Source of the DNA: Kitasatospora sp. NA04385
GTDB lineage: Bacteria; Actinomycetota; Actinomycetes; Streptomycetales; Streptomycetaceae
DNA length: 64,000 nt
Assembly (NCBI RefSeq): GCF_013364235.1
Contig: NZ_CP054919.1
Location: 7,551,603-7,615,602 of the forward strand
Direction of reading: 5' to 3'
Of the stretch, positions 31,918 to 41,253 are shown piece after piece. The position numbers were made by a program, and so were the translations under genes. Numbering within the stretch: the stretch's first letter is position 1; each line of letters opens with the position of its first letter. The notes under the pieces were generated by a model that saw only the letters and a list, made by a program, of their open reading frames with translations, ran no database searches and was not told the origin of the DNA.

Positions 31918-34212
31918 TCACCAGTTGAAGGGCTCCGACACGTACTGCCAGCAGTCGGCGCCGGCGGCCCCGGGGTCGACACCGGCCAGCCGGAGTTCCA
32001 GTTCGCCGAGGACGCCGTGGCGATCGGGCCCGCCGGTGCGGTACACCGCGAGGTAGTGCTGCTGGAGGGCGACCATGGTCAGGAAGGACCCCAGGCTGCT
32101 GCCCGCCAGCGGGGCACGCGGGTGGGCGTGGTCCGGCGAACCGGCCGGCAGCATCCGCAGCACCCGGCCGGTGGCGCCGTCCAGCAGCAGCCGGGCGCCC
32201 ATCCACCGGCCGAGGGACAGGAACGGACCGCTCCCGGCGGGCTGCTCGTTCTCCGGGACGGACTCCCAGGGGTGCGGTGCGAAGGCGTCCGGGCCGGTCG
32301 GCTCCAGGCACAGGCCGACCAGGTCCGGTACGGACGGCACGCCCACCTCGGTGAGCAGCCGCCGGGTCGGGCCGTGGACGACCCCCGCCGGCAGCTCGTC
32401 CGCCCGCAGCCGGTGCACCTGCCCGGGGCCGAACGCCCGGGCCAGCAGCCCGGCCAGGTCGGCGACCGCCGCCGGGTCGAACGGCCGGGGGAGCACCCGG
32501 CCCGGGCCGCCGATCACCGGCACCAGCCGCTGTTCGGGCCCCGCGCGGAGCAGCCCGGCGTCCAGTTCGACGGCGTACGCGCCCCGCGAGTCGGCCAGCA
32601 CCACCAGGCCGCCGACCGCGACGGCGTACCCCGCCTCGGGGTGGTGGAACACGCCCAGCGGCTTCCCGTCGGCGTCGTGCACCTCGCTGCGGTGCCACTT
32701 CTGACGCAGCACCAGGGCGGCTCCCGGGGCAGTCCGCAGCCCGGCGTCCGGGCCGGTGTCCGGCTCGGCGTCCCCCGGTAGCGGACCGGCCAGCACCTCG
32801 CCCGTCCCGGCGTCCCGGACGAAGCGGACCCCCCGCTCGTCCTCCAGCAGCACGGCCGGTCGGCCGTCCACCTCGACGGCCGTGAGGTTCTCCAGGTCGG
32901 ACTCGTGCCGGGTGGCCGGCAGGCGGTCGTAGTCGCCCGGGGGACGCCAGTCGGCCCACACCGGGTGGAACAGCAGCGGCTCCGGGCAGGACTCGGCGAG
33001 CAGCCGGGCCCGCTCCGGGCGCCCCCGGGTGAACGCGTCCAGCGCCAGGTGCGCCACCCAGTGGCCGTGCGGCACGCCCGCCAGGCCGTAGCCGCCCAGG
33101 TGGTGCAGCGCGGCCGCGTCCGTCCCCGGCGCGACGCCGTCCGGGTAGCCGCCCCGGACGCCCTCCAGCAGGGCGTCCTGCGGGATTCGGGCCAGCGCCC
33201 GGGCGTCGGCCAGCAGCGCGTCGAACCGTCCGGCCGCCGCCGCGTGCCCCGGCAGCGCCCGCGCCGCCCACTCCGGCAGCGCGGCGGTACCGGCGGCGCC
33301 CAGCAGCGCGTCGGTCATCCGCCCGTGCAGCGCCGTCAGGTCGCCCGCCGCCTCCCGCAGCGCCCCCGCGAGGGCGGGCGAGGCGAAACCCACCCCGGTA
33401 CCGTCCGCGACCAGCCAGGGCAACTCCTCGGCCCAGGAAGCCAGTTGACCATCCGCGACGTCCGTCACTCCGGCAGCCCGGCAGAGCGCCGCCCAGCCCT
33501 CGACCGGCACCCGGTGGTGTTCGGCGCACGCCAGCGCGACCAGCGCCGCCCGGGCCCCGGCCGGCACTGCCGCCTCGAACGCCCGCAGCTCCGCCGCCGC
33601 GCCCCCGCCGGGCAGCGTGAGCACCGTCCTGCGGTAGCGCGTCGGCTCCGGGTCGGCGAACACCGGCACCCGGTCCTGCTCGACCACCAGCCGCAGCCGG
33701 CCCTCGGAGGCGCCGATCGACAGCCACCGGACCATCCACCGCAGCAGCTCCCGCTCCCCGCCCGAGGCCAGCGAACCGGCCAGCTGGGGGTTGGCGAGCA
33801 GCACGACGCGCGGCTTGCGCTCCTTGCGCAGCGCCCGGACCAGGCCGCCGAAGTCCAACTGCGCGCCCCGGCTGCGCACCCCGGCGCCCTCGATCAGCCC
33901 CCGGGCCACCGCGTCGCCGCTCCGCCCGGCCGTGTCCACCAGCAACGCCTCCGGGAACCGCTCCGCCAGCGCCGCCAGCACGGACGTCTTGCCGCTGCCC
34001 GCCGCGCCGCACACGTACAGCAGACCGGGGCCGGTCTCCCGCAGCCAGTCGGTCGCGTCCCGGACGGCGTCCCGGACGGCGTTTCGCACCGCGTCCTGTG
34101 CCGCGTCCTGCGCGGCGTTCCGTACGGTGTCCGGCACCGAGGCCCCGGCGCGCCCGTTCCCGTCCGGGCTCCCGTCCACGCCCTGCTCCGGCTCCTGTGC
34201 CCGCTCGCTCAC
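31918..34212 (-). CDS. P-loop NTPase fused to a C-terminal SUKH-4-like domain
   Basis: 764 residues. An N-terminal AAA/STAND-like NTPase has Walker A LLYVCGAAGSGKTSVLAALA (about residues 64-83) and a Walker B-like RKPRVVLLANPQ. The middle is alpha-helical and Ala-rich. The C-terminal third contains TRRLLTEVGVPSVPDLVGLC and FLSLGRWMGARLLLDGATG, which resemble SUKH-4 immunity proteins. A strand-rich segment before it (VEVDGRPAVLLEDERGVRFV) is shared in style with the next protein. It lies 47 bases downstream of the SUKH-4-like gene in the toxin locus and is probably part of the same operon. GTG 34212 is the first usable start after the upstream stop; its ribosome site is weak, so translation may be coupled. 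Confidence 0.75.
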   Translation of the reverse strand: MSERAQEPEQGVDGSPDGNGRAGASVPDTVRNAAQDAAQDAVRNAVRDAVRDATDWLRETGPGLLYVCGAAGSGKTSVLAALAERFPEALLVDTAGRSGDAVARGLIEGAGVRSRGAQLDFGGLVRALRKERKPRVVLLANPQLAGSLASGGERELLRWMVRWLSIGASEGRLRLVVEQDRVPVFADPEPTRYRRTVLTLPGGGAAAELRAFEAAVPAGARAALVALACAEHHRVPVEGWAALCRAAGVTDVADGQLASWAEELPWLVADGTGVGFASPALAGALREAAGDLTALHGRMTDALLGAAGTAALPEWAARALPGHAAAAGRFDALLADARALARIPQDALLEGVRGGYPDGVAPGTDAAALHHLGGYGLAGVPHGHWVAHLALDAFTRGRPERARLLAESCPEPLLFHPVWADWRPPGDYDRLPATRHESDLENLTAVEVDGRPAVLLEDERGVRFVRDAGTGEVLAGPLPGDAEPDTGPDAGLRTAPGAALVLRQKWHRSEVHDADGKPLGVFHHPEAGYAVAVGGLVVLADSRGAYAVELDAGLLRAGPEQRLVPVIGGPGRVLPRPFDPAAVADLAGLLARAFGPGQVHRLRADELPAGVVHGPTRRLLTEVGVPSVPDLVGLCLEPTGPDAFAPHPWESVPENEQPAGSGPFLSLGRWMGARLLLDGATGRVLRMLPAGSPDHAHPRAPLAGSSLGSFLTMVALQQHYLAVYRTGGPDRHGVLGELELRLAGVDPGAAGADCWQYVSEPFNW

Positions 34213-34259
34213 TGCTGGTGCCCGCCCGCCGTGCTCGGTCCGGCCGCCGTTCCCGGTGG

Positions 34260-35744
34260 TCAGACGAAGTCCTCCCGGTCCTGGAAGACCTCGGTCCAGA
34301 AGTCGGAGCGGGCCACCACCGGGTCCAGTTCCAGGGCCCAGTCCCGCAGTTGCCGACCGGAGTCGGCGAGCGCGGCTTCGTCGGCGCCGCGGTAGTACGT
34401 CGCGTAGAGGCGCAGCAGCGCGGCGAACCGCTCGACCGAGGAGGCCATGACGCCGCCGTAGTAGTCGCCCTCCCAGCGCTCGGTGGAGTAGCGGGAGACC
34501 CGGCCGCTCTCGCCGTCCACGGTGATCAGGGTGAGTCCGTCGTTGTCGGTGGCGATCAGGTAGGCGTGCTCGCCGAGCCCGGCGAAGTCGGGGTCCTCGG
34601 GGGAGTGCAGGTCGGCCGTGCGGAGTTCGGACAGGCCCTTCTCCGCCAGCGTCTCGGAGCTGAAGTCGAGCAGCGGGTGGCGCACGGCGGGGAAGCCGAC
34701 CTCGGTCAGGAACCGCCGGGTGGGCTCGTGCCGCAGGCCCGCCGGGAGGTCGGCCGGGTCGGACGTCCACAGCGCGTCGGCGCCGTAGTACCGGGCCAGC
34801 CACTCCCGGTCGGGCTCGCGGGCCTCCGGCGGGAGCCCGGCGGGCGCGAGCGCGGTGACCGCCGGGGCGGACCCGTCCACGAAGGGCCCGGTCGCCGCGC
34901 CCTCGTTCCCGTCCCCGTCCGTGTCCTCGTCCCGGTCCTCGTCTCCGCCCTCGCTCTCGTCCGGGTCGCCGCCCGTGTGCAGCTCGACCGCGTAGCAGCC
35001 CCAGCCGCCGCCGAACACGGCCAGCCGGTCCACCCGGACGGCGTGCTCGACCTGTTCGGGCGCGGCGGGCAGCCCGGCCGTCTCGTCGTCCCAGCCGTCC
35101 GGACCGTTCAGCACCGCCTCCCCCAGTTCGGGGAGGTCCTCGGGCAGCACGGGCTCGTACGGGTCGGGGAGGTCGTCGGCCTCGAACGGGCGGAACAGCT
35201 GCGGCCCCGCCAGGACGGCGCCGTCCGCCAGGTCGACCGCGTACTCGTAGTAGCCGTCCTCGTCGTCCGGCTCCATCCGGTCCAACCGGGCCAGTACGTA
35301 CTGCTCGTGGACGGACACCACCGGGGCGTCCTCGTGCTCCACCACCCGGAGCGCCACGACCCGCCCGCCGCCGGTCGGGCGGGCCGCCCGCGCGCCCGGC
35401 GGCACCCAGCGGGACCACACGGTGCGCCACGGCAGCCGGTACCCCGCGTCGGCGAGGACCGCCGCGTCGTCCGCCCGGCCGTGGCTGACCAGCAGCAGGT
35501 GCAGCCAGGACAGCCACTCACCGTGCCGCTCGGCCGGGGGGCGCACCCCCAGGCGGTCCAGGTGGTGGACGTCCTCGGCCAGCGTGCCGGCCGGCACCCC
35601 GTCCGGCCAGCACTCCGCCATGCCGGCGAGCAGCCGGGTGCGGTCGACCTGGGCGAGGAAGAGCGGGTCCTCGATCAGCGCGGGCAGCTCGGCGGGCAGG
35701 AACGAGCGGTCCGGCCTGGGGGTCGGCTCGGGTCCGGTGGTCAT
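34260..35744 (-). CDS. SUKH-4-like immunity protein, 494 aa
   Basis: The C-terminal half holds the SUKH-4-type sequence: PTRRFLTEVGFPAVRHPLLD, AYLIATDNDGLTLITVDGES and VERFAALLRLYATYYRGADE. The N-terminal half has a helical part followed by YRLPWRTVWSRWVPPGARAA and strand-rich repeats with very acidic linkers (about residues 255-280 are mostly D and E). SUKH proteins commonly neutralise nucleic-acid-targeting toxins, including deaminases, in polymorphic toxin systems. This gene is directly downstream of such a toxin, so it is the best candidate for its antitoxin (inference). The 14-bp repeat array B occupies its upstream region. Confidence 0.8.
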   Translation of the reverse strand: MTTGPEPTPRPDRSFLPAELPALIEDPLFLAQVDRTRLLAGMAECWPDGVPAGTLAEDVHHLDRLGVRPPAERHGEWLSWLHLLLVSHGRADDAAVLADAGYRLPWRTVWSRWVPPGARAARPTGGGRVVALRVVEHEDAPVVSVHEQYVLARLDRMEPDDEDGYYEYAVDLADGAVLAGPQLFRPFEADDLPDPYEPVLPEDLPELGEAVLNGPDGWDDETAGLPAAPEQVEHAVRVDRLAVFGGGWGCYAVELHTGGDPDESEGGDEDRDEDTDGDGNEGAATGPFVDGSAPAVTALAPAGLPPEAREPDREWLARYYGADALWTSDPADLPAGLRHEPTRRFLTEVGFPAVRHPLLDFSSETLAEKGLSELRTADLHSPEDPDFAGLGEHAYLIATDNDGLTLITVDGESGRVSRYSTERWEGDYYGGVMASSVERFAALLRLYATYYRGADEAALADSGRQLRDWALELDPVVARSDFWTEVFQDREDFV

Positions 35745-35789
35745 GGGCGTTCTCCGTGGTGCTGGTCGGGCGTGGCGTCGGGCGTCATC

Positions 35790-36028
35790 GGTGTCGCGTC
35801 ATCGGTGCGGCATCACCGATGAGACATCACCGGTGTGGTGCCATCGATGAGACGTCACCAGTGTGGTGTCACCGGTGTGGCGTCATCGATGCCTGATCAC
35901 CGATGCTTGATCATCGATGTCGCGTCCCTGATGTCGCGTCACCGATGACTGGCCATCGGTGACGCGACATTTGATGTCGGGTCACCGATGGCCAGTCATC
36001 GATATCGGGTCATTGATGTGGTGTCACC
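35790..36028. repeat. array B: seventeen 14-bp tandem units, consensus GRTGTSGCGTCAYC
   Basis: Seventeen units of 14 bases (one extra T after unit 13), from GGTGTCGCGTCATC (35790) to GATGTGGTGTCACC (36015-36028). The consensus GATGTCGCGTCATC is a near-palindrome (GATG-T-CGCG-T-CATC), and unit junctions create a second dyad, CAYCGRTG. The variation keeps RTG and CAY. The array lies between the toxin stop (36050) and the SUKH-4-like start (35744), so it is in the toxin-immunity transcript or a promoter. Array A (26001-26168) uses the same unit. Confidence 0.92.
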
Positions 36029-36049
36029 GGTCGGGCCTCCACCCCCGGG

Positions 36050-39000
36050 TCAGTCCAGGTCCATCGCCGGCTGGTACTGGTTGCGCGGACGGTTCGGGCT
36101 CAGCTCGCCGGTGCGGGCCAGCTCGTACCAGAGGTCGCCGACCCGGTTGAGGTGGTCCTGCATGTCCTGCTTCAGACCCGTCGCCGCGGCCTCCCGCTCG
36201 GCCTCCGTCTGGTGGCCGGGCGCCATCTCGCCCTTCCGGTACCCGACACCGTAACCCACGTCCACGCCCGGCATGTTGGAGGTCAGGTACGCCGAGCAGT
36301 GGCCGTGTCCCTGGCCGCCGCCGCAGGGCTCCCGTTCGGTCCACAGGTGGGAGATGGTGTAGTCGCCGGTGTTCTGGCGCTCGTTCAGCCGGTCGATCCA
36401 GTTGCCGAGGTGCGGCTCGGAGTGCGCCGAGGGCCAGGAGAAGCCGTTGGTCGGGATCGAGGTGTCGATCACGTACCGGACGTTGCCGTTGCCGTCGCTG
36501 GTCTCGATCACGGCGAAGTTCTTCCCCGAGAAGTCGGGCCGGTGGTCGCCCTTGACCGCCTTCACGGTCTCCTTGCGGACGGTCCTGGCGGCCTCGTTCT
36601 CGGTCGACCCGTGCTCTTCCGTGTGCTGCTCGATCAGGTGCTCGCGCACCAGGTAGCCGGGGTCTGGCTCCCGGAGCTTGGTGCCCTCGGGCAGGTTCTC
36701 GATGTGCGTGTTGCCGCGGTTGCTCCGCCAGAAGTCGTGCCGCTCGTGCAGGTCGACGCCGCGCGACTTCTCGTCGAGGTGGCGGGTGTCGTTCTTGCTC
36801 GGGTCGGCGTGGTCGTACGGGTGGGTGACGTGCTCCGGGCTGGCGCCCACCGCGTAGTCCCGGTGCACGGCGATGCTGATCCGGCCGAGCTCGGCCAGGA
36901 CGGCGCCGCGCTGGTCGCGGTCCAGGTGCTCCAGCCCGGGCAGCTTCTGGAACAGCTCCTTCTGGTCGAAGCCGAGCTGGAACGGCTCGTCCGGCTTGCG
37001 CTTGGCGTTGGCGTTGACCCGGTCCGCGGTCTCCTGGAGGAAGTCGCCGAGCGACCTGTCCTCGGCCCGGTCCAGCAGGAACTGGTGCGCGACGTCGAGG
37101 TCGCACTGCCGGACCTCGGCGTTCTCCCGCTGGCGCAGCGCCTGCTGCTGCGCGTCCGGGAGCATGTTGCGGTGGGTGTGGTCCTTCGACTGGTCCTGGC
37201 CGTAGGGCGTGGAGCCCTCCGGGCCGTCCGGGTCAGAGGTGTGGTGCGGCGGGTGGTTCCCGGTGGAGCCGTCCCCGGTCGGGTCGTCGTCGGTCTTCTG
37301 CTTCTTGGTGGCCGGGCCCTCGTGCTCGGCCTCGTTCTTCTGCTTGCCGGCGGGGTCGGCGGGACGGCGGTCGGTGTCGCGGTCGGAGGAGGTGCCGTCG
37401 GGCCGGGTGCTCCCGTCGGGCCCGGTGGTTCCGTCGGACGGGATCGGGCGGCGGTCCCGGTCGAGCGGGACCGCGAACACGCCGTGGTCGCCGTTGTGCA
37501 GCGGCTGGTCGCCGCGCTGACCGGTCTGGTTGTCCAGGTAGGTGATCCGGCCGTTGTGGTTGACCACGTTCCAGGCGTGCGCCCGGCCGTGGGCGTCCTG
37601 GGTGACGATCACCGCCTGCGAACCGTGCCCCGACTGCCGGAGCTGGTCCTCCAGCCGGTGGAACGCCTGGTCCCCGTTGCCGAGGTCGCGGAAGGGCGCG
37701 CCCAACCGGTCCTCCGCCCGGGCCCGCCCGCCGTGCTCGCCGTCACCGGTGCCGTCGTCGCTGCGCGGGGCGGCCGCGGTCGGGCGCCCGCTGTACGTGT
37801 CCGCGCTGGAGAGCGCCACGTCCAGGCAGTTGTTGTCCCGCCCGGGCGCCCGGTGGCCGTCGCCGTTGACCGCGCCCGGCCAGTCCCCGTACGGGTCCGG
37901 GTGCCGCTGCGGGGTGCCGTCCGGGTTCCGCGGGACCCGGCTCTCCAGGTCCTGCTGGTGCCGCGGGTCGACCGGGGCCAGACCGCCGGGCACGTCGTGC
38001 GGCCGGCTCTCCGAGAGCGGACGCTCGTGCGGCGGCACGGAGGAGTCGTGGTCGCCCTTGGCCGGCGCGTCCCCCTTCTCCGGGGTGTCGGAGTCCGTCG
38101 GGGTGTCGTGGTGCGACGCGTCTTCGTGGTGTGACGGGTTCTCGTGCTGCGACGGGTTCTCGTTGCGCGCCGGATCGTCGTGGCGTGCCGGATCGTCGTG
38201 GCGCGACGGCGTGTCGTTCTTGCCGTGCTCGGGCCCGGCGTCGGGCGTCTGACGGTCCGCGTGCGGCACGGGGGCCGGTCCGGCGGCGGGCCGGTCCGTG
38301 CCGGGCCGGTCCGTGCCGGGACGGTCGGCGGTGGGACGGGTGGTGGCGTCGGGCGTCCGGGTGGGGCGGTCGCCGGACGGCTGCTGGCCGAGCCGGACCG
38401 GGGCGTCCGGACGGTTGTTGCCGGTCGACTGGGGCGGCACGCCGTTCGGGCGGTTGCCCGACGGCCCGTCAGCCGGGCGGCCGGCGTTCGGCGTCGTGCC
38501 CCCGGTGTGGGGGCCGGTGCCGGTGCTGCCGGTGCCCGGGGTGTGGGCCCCGCCGGTCGGGACGCCACCGAAACCGGGGGTGGAGACCGGGCCGGTCGAG
38601 GCGGGGCCGGCGGTCGGGGTGGCCGGGCCGCTGTCGGGCCCGGACGGCCGGGACGTCGTGCTCGGCGGCGCGTCGGCGACGGCCACCGAGGCGGTCTCGA
38701 CGGACGCCGGACGGGCCGGCCCCCGGTCGTCCTGGTCGTGGTGCGACGCGGCGGCCGGAGCGGGCCCGTGCGGAGGCGTACCGGCGGACGCGTGACGCGG
38801 CTCCGCCCCGCCACCGCCGTGCGGCACCCCGCCACCGTGCGGCACCGCACCGCCGCCGCCCACCGGACCCCGCTGGTCCGGCGCACTCTCGGCGCCCGAC
38901 TCGTGCCGCTGCGGAGGCACCGGCCCACCCTGCGAAGAGTCGTCGCCCCGGTGCGGAGCCTGCCCGTCGCCGTGGTGCGACGGCGTGGACCCGGAACCGT

Positions 39001-40888
39001 CCCCGTGCCGGTCGGGACCGTGGCCCGAACCGGAGTCGTGACCCGAACCGGGGCCGTGCGTCGGGGCGGGCGCGGAGTCGGGAGCCGTCCGCGGACCCTC
39101 GTGCGGCGCTCGGTGGTCGGCGGCGCCATCGTGCCGGGGCCCGTCGTGGGACGGGCGGGTGTCCGCGCCGTCGTGGGTCGGGGGCCGGTGGTCGGCGGCG
39201 TCGTGGGTCGGGCGGGTGGTGCCGTTGTCGGTGGCCGTGCTGTGGTCGGTGCGGGTCTCGGCGCCGTCGTGGCGCGGCCCGTCGTGGGGCGGCCGGGCGT
39301 TGTTGTTGTCGCCGGTGGGGTGGTTGCTGCCGTCGGTACGGGTGTCGGCGCCGTCGTGGGTCGGGGGCCGGTGGTCGGCGGTGTCGTGGGTCGGGCGGGT
39401 GGTGCCGTTGTCGGTGGTCGTGCTGTGGTCGGTGCGGGTGTCCGCGCCGTCGTGCGACGGACGGGGGGCGCTGTCGCCAGTCGTGTGCTGCGGGGTGTCC
39501 TGCGACGGCGGGCGGTGGTCGGCACCGTTGTTGGCGCTGCTGTTGTTGCCCGTGCTGGTGTCCGGACGGGGGGCGCTGTCGGTGGACGTGTGGGGCGGGG
39601 TGTTCGAACTCGGCTGGCCGGCACCGCTGTTGTCGCCCGTGTGGGCGGGGGGCTGGTCGGTGGTGAGCCGGGTGCCGAAGGGGTCCAGCGAGGTGTTGGA
39701 GCGGCCGTTGTCGCTCGCCGCACGGGTCGGACCGTTGCCGCCGCTGGTGCCGGAGTCCGGGTGCGAGCCGGACGCGGTGCCGTCGGAGCCGTTGCCGCCG
39801 GTGCTGCCGTTCGAGGCGAGGTGGCCGGACGGGCCGCCGTCCCCGGTGGACGAGGGGTGCGAGTTGCCCGAAGAACCGGACGTACCGGACGAGTTGGGGG
39901 AGTGCGTCGACCCGGTGGATTCGGTGGACCCGGTCGATCCCGTGGAGCCGGTCGACCCCGTCCCGCTGGACCCGTTGGACCTGCCGCTCGTGCTGCTCCC
40001 GTCGGAACTGCCACTGCCGCTGCGGCTACCGTTCCCGGTCCCGTTCTCGCCGCCGTTGCTGCCGCTGCCGCTGCCGCTGTCGTTACCGCTGCCGGAGCCG
40101 GAGCCGGAGCCGGACCCGCTGTCGGAGCCGTTGCCGCCGTGCCCGGCCGCGTGGTCGAGGCCGCTGCGGACGTGGCCGCCCGCGCGGGAGCCGACGCCGT
40201 CGCGGAGGGACTCGGTGAAGGTCTGGCCGGCGTTCTTGACCGAGTCCTTGAAGTCGTCGGTGCCGCGCTTGGCGGTGCGGCCCAGGTCGTAGCCGTCCTG
40301 CGCGCCGAAGCTCTGGTTGACGGTCTGCGAGATCAGGTCGCTGATCATGCCCTGGACGGCCGAAACGACCGGGTCCTTCAGCGTTTCGAGGATCGCCTCG
40401 ACGAGTGCCTCGCGCAGCTCCTTCAGCAGGCGGCGCACGATCATCTTGGTGGCCTGGGTGGCGCCGAGCGCGCCGACCTCGGAGAGGCCGAAGGTGAAGG
40501 GGGCGGCGGCCTGGGCCGCGATGACTTCCGCGGCCAGGATCACCAACTGCGCGATCACCGCGATCTTGCAGGCCACCACGATCATCGCGGCGGCGTCGAA
40601 GGCCATGGCGATGAGCCGGGCGGCGCTGGCCGCGTCGGCGAGGTAGCCGTCGCCGCCGGTGGAGAACTTGTCGAAGGCCTTGCCGAAGGCGTCGACGTCG
40701 TCGCCCGCGTTGGCGGAGCGGACGCTGTTCGCGGCGGCGAGCGCCTGGTAGTTGACTTCGTCGACCTGGTCCGCGAAGTCCCGCCAGACCTGCGCGCATT
40801 CGCGCATCCGGTCCTCGTCCGCCTTGGGCCAGTCGAAGCCGAGCATCTCCAGGACCCACTCAAGGCTGTCGGGCAGCATGAGCGACAC
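36050..40888 (-). CDS. giant polymorphic toxin: WXG100-like head, glutamine-deamidase and nucleotide-deaminase domains
   Basis: 1612 residues. The N-terminus (PDSLEWVLEMLGFDWPKADE onward, about 1-230) is the helical WXG100-like region found in CpnT-type type VII secretion substrates, with a hydrophobic helix pair near 90-125. Residues 270-980 are low complexity (Gly/Ser, then His/Asp/Thr/Pro repeats). A papain-fold toxin glutamine-deamidase domain follows: NNCLDVALSSADTYSGRPT, RAHAWNVVNHNG, TYLDNQTG, giving Cys1021, His1104, Asp1119. The C-terminus is a deaminase-fold nucleic-acid/nucleotide deaminase with His1489-Ser-Glu1491 (SAHSEPHLGNW) and PCGGGQGHGHC (Cys1522, Cys1531). GTG 40888 has GGGGGA seven bases upstream; ATG 40879 is the alternative. 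Candidate immunity genes follow. Confidence 0.88.
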   Translation of the reverse strand: MSLMLPDSLEWVLEMLGFDWPKADEDRMRECAQVWRDFADQVDEVNYQALAAANSVRSANAGDDVDAFGKAFDKFSTGGDGYLADAASAARLIAMAFDAAAMIVVACKIAVIAQLVILAAEVIAAQAAAPFTFGLSEVGALGATQATKMIVRRLLKELREALVEAILETLKDPVVSAVQGMISDLISQTVNQSFGAQDGYDLGRTAKRGTDDFKDSVKNAGQTFTESLRDGVGSRAGGHVRSGLDHAAGHGGNGSDSGSGSGSGSGSGNDSGSGSGSNGGENGTGNGSRSGSGSSDGSSTSGRSNGSSGTGSTGSTGSTGSTESTGSTHSPNSSGTSGSSGNSHPSSTGDGGPSGHLASNGSTGGNGSDGTASGSHPDSGTSGGNGPTRAASDNGRSNTSLDPFGTRLTTDQPPAHTGDNSGAGQPSSNTPPHTSTDSAPRPDTSTGNNSSANNGADHRPPSQDTPQHTTGDSAPRPSHDGADTRTDHSTTTDNGTTRPTHDTADHRPPTHDGADTRTDGSNHPTGDNNNARPPHDGPRHDGAETRTDHSTATDNGTTRPTHDAADHRPPTHDGADTRPSHDGPRHDGAADHRAPHEGPRTAPDSAPAPTHGPGSGHDSGSGHGPDRHGDGSGSTPSHHGDGQAPHRGDDSSQGGPVPPQRHESGAESAPDQRGPVGGGGAVPHGGGVPHGGGGAEPRHASAGTPPHGPAPAAASHHDQDDRGPARPASVETASVAVADAPPSTTSRPSGPDSGPATPTAGPASTGPVSTPGFGGVPTGGAHTPGTGSTGTGPHTGGTTPNAGRPADGPSGNRPNGVPPQSTGNNRPDAPVRLGQQPSGDRPTRTPDATTRPTADRPGTDRPGTDRPAAGPAPVPHADRQTPDAGPEHGKNDTPSRHDDPARHDDPARNENPSQHENPSHHEDASHHDTPTDSDTPEKGDAPAKGDHDSSVPPHERPLSESRPHDVPGGLAPVDPRHQQDLESRVPRNPDGTPQRHPDPYGDWPGAVNGDGHRAPGRDNNCLDVALSSADTYSGRPTAAAPRSDDGTGDGEHGGRARAEDRLGAPFRDLGNGDQAFHRLEDQLRQSGHGSQAVIVTQDAHGRAHAWNVVNHNGRITYLDNQTGQRGDQPLHNGDHGVFAVPLDRDRRPIPSDGTTGPDGSTRPDGTSSDRDTDRRPADPAGKQKNEAEHEGPATKKQKTDDDPTGDGSTGNHPPHHTSDPDGPEGSTPYGQDQSKDHTHRNMLPDAQQQALRQRENAEVRQCDLDVAHQFLLDRAEDRSLGDFLQETADRVNANAKRKPDEPFQLGFDQKELFQKLPGLEHLDRDQRGAVLAELGRISIAVHRDYAVGASPEHVTHPYDHADPSKNDTRHLDEKSRGVDLHERHDFWRSNRGNTHIENLPEGTKLREPDPGYLVREHLIEQHTEEHGSTENEAARTVRKETVKAVKGDHRPDFSGKNFAVIETSDGNGNVRYVIDTSIPTNGFSWPSAHSEPHLGNWIDRLNERQNTGDYTISHLWTEREPCGGGQGHGHCSAYLTSNMPGVDVGYGVGYRKGEMAPGHQTEAEREAAATGLKQDMQDHLNRVGDLWYELARTGELSPNRPRNQYQPAMDLD

Positions 40889-41253
40889 AGGCCAATCCCC
40901 CTTGGCAGCGTTCGCGCGAGCGAACTCTCTTCTCTCGGTACCAGCGTCGGACGACGTGCGACGCACGGGGGAGGGCCGGATTCGGGCCCGTCCCGGTGCG
41001 CCCGGCAGGGCCGGTGGAGGAAGGCTCCGGTGTCCGGAGTCAACACTCAGTCAATCCTTCGCCAAGCGATCCTACTTACTGGGCGCCTCAGTCGCCTAGC
41101 GGGGGAAATGTACAGGAACGGTGTCGGCGCGGATCGGGCCGTCGCTTCGCCCGCGCCGCAACGGTCGGTCGTGGGCGCACCGTTGTGTTCCGGGCGGTCG
41201 GGGCGGGGTGTGGGAGGACTTCGGCGGTCCGGGGTGCGACGGCCCGGTCCGGG
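40889..41253. other. promoter region of the toxin gene
   Basis: No gene seen. On the minus strand a classic -10 TAGGAT occurs at 41069-41074 (about 175 bases upstream of the toxin start), and two TTGACT words lie nearby at 41040-41060. A long untranslated leader is therefore possible. Confidence 0.4.

Noticed and set aside
30578..34012. A 1144-codon minus-strand frame across the methylisoborneol genes and the NTPase gene
   Set aside because: Crosses two unrelated gene regions out of frame; composition is Arg/Gly/Ala shadow.
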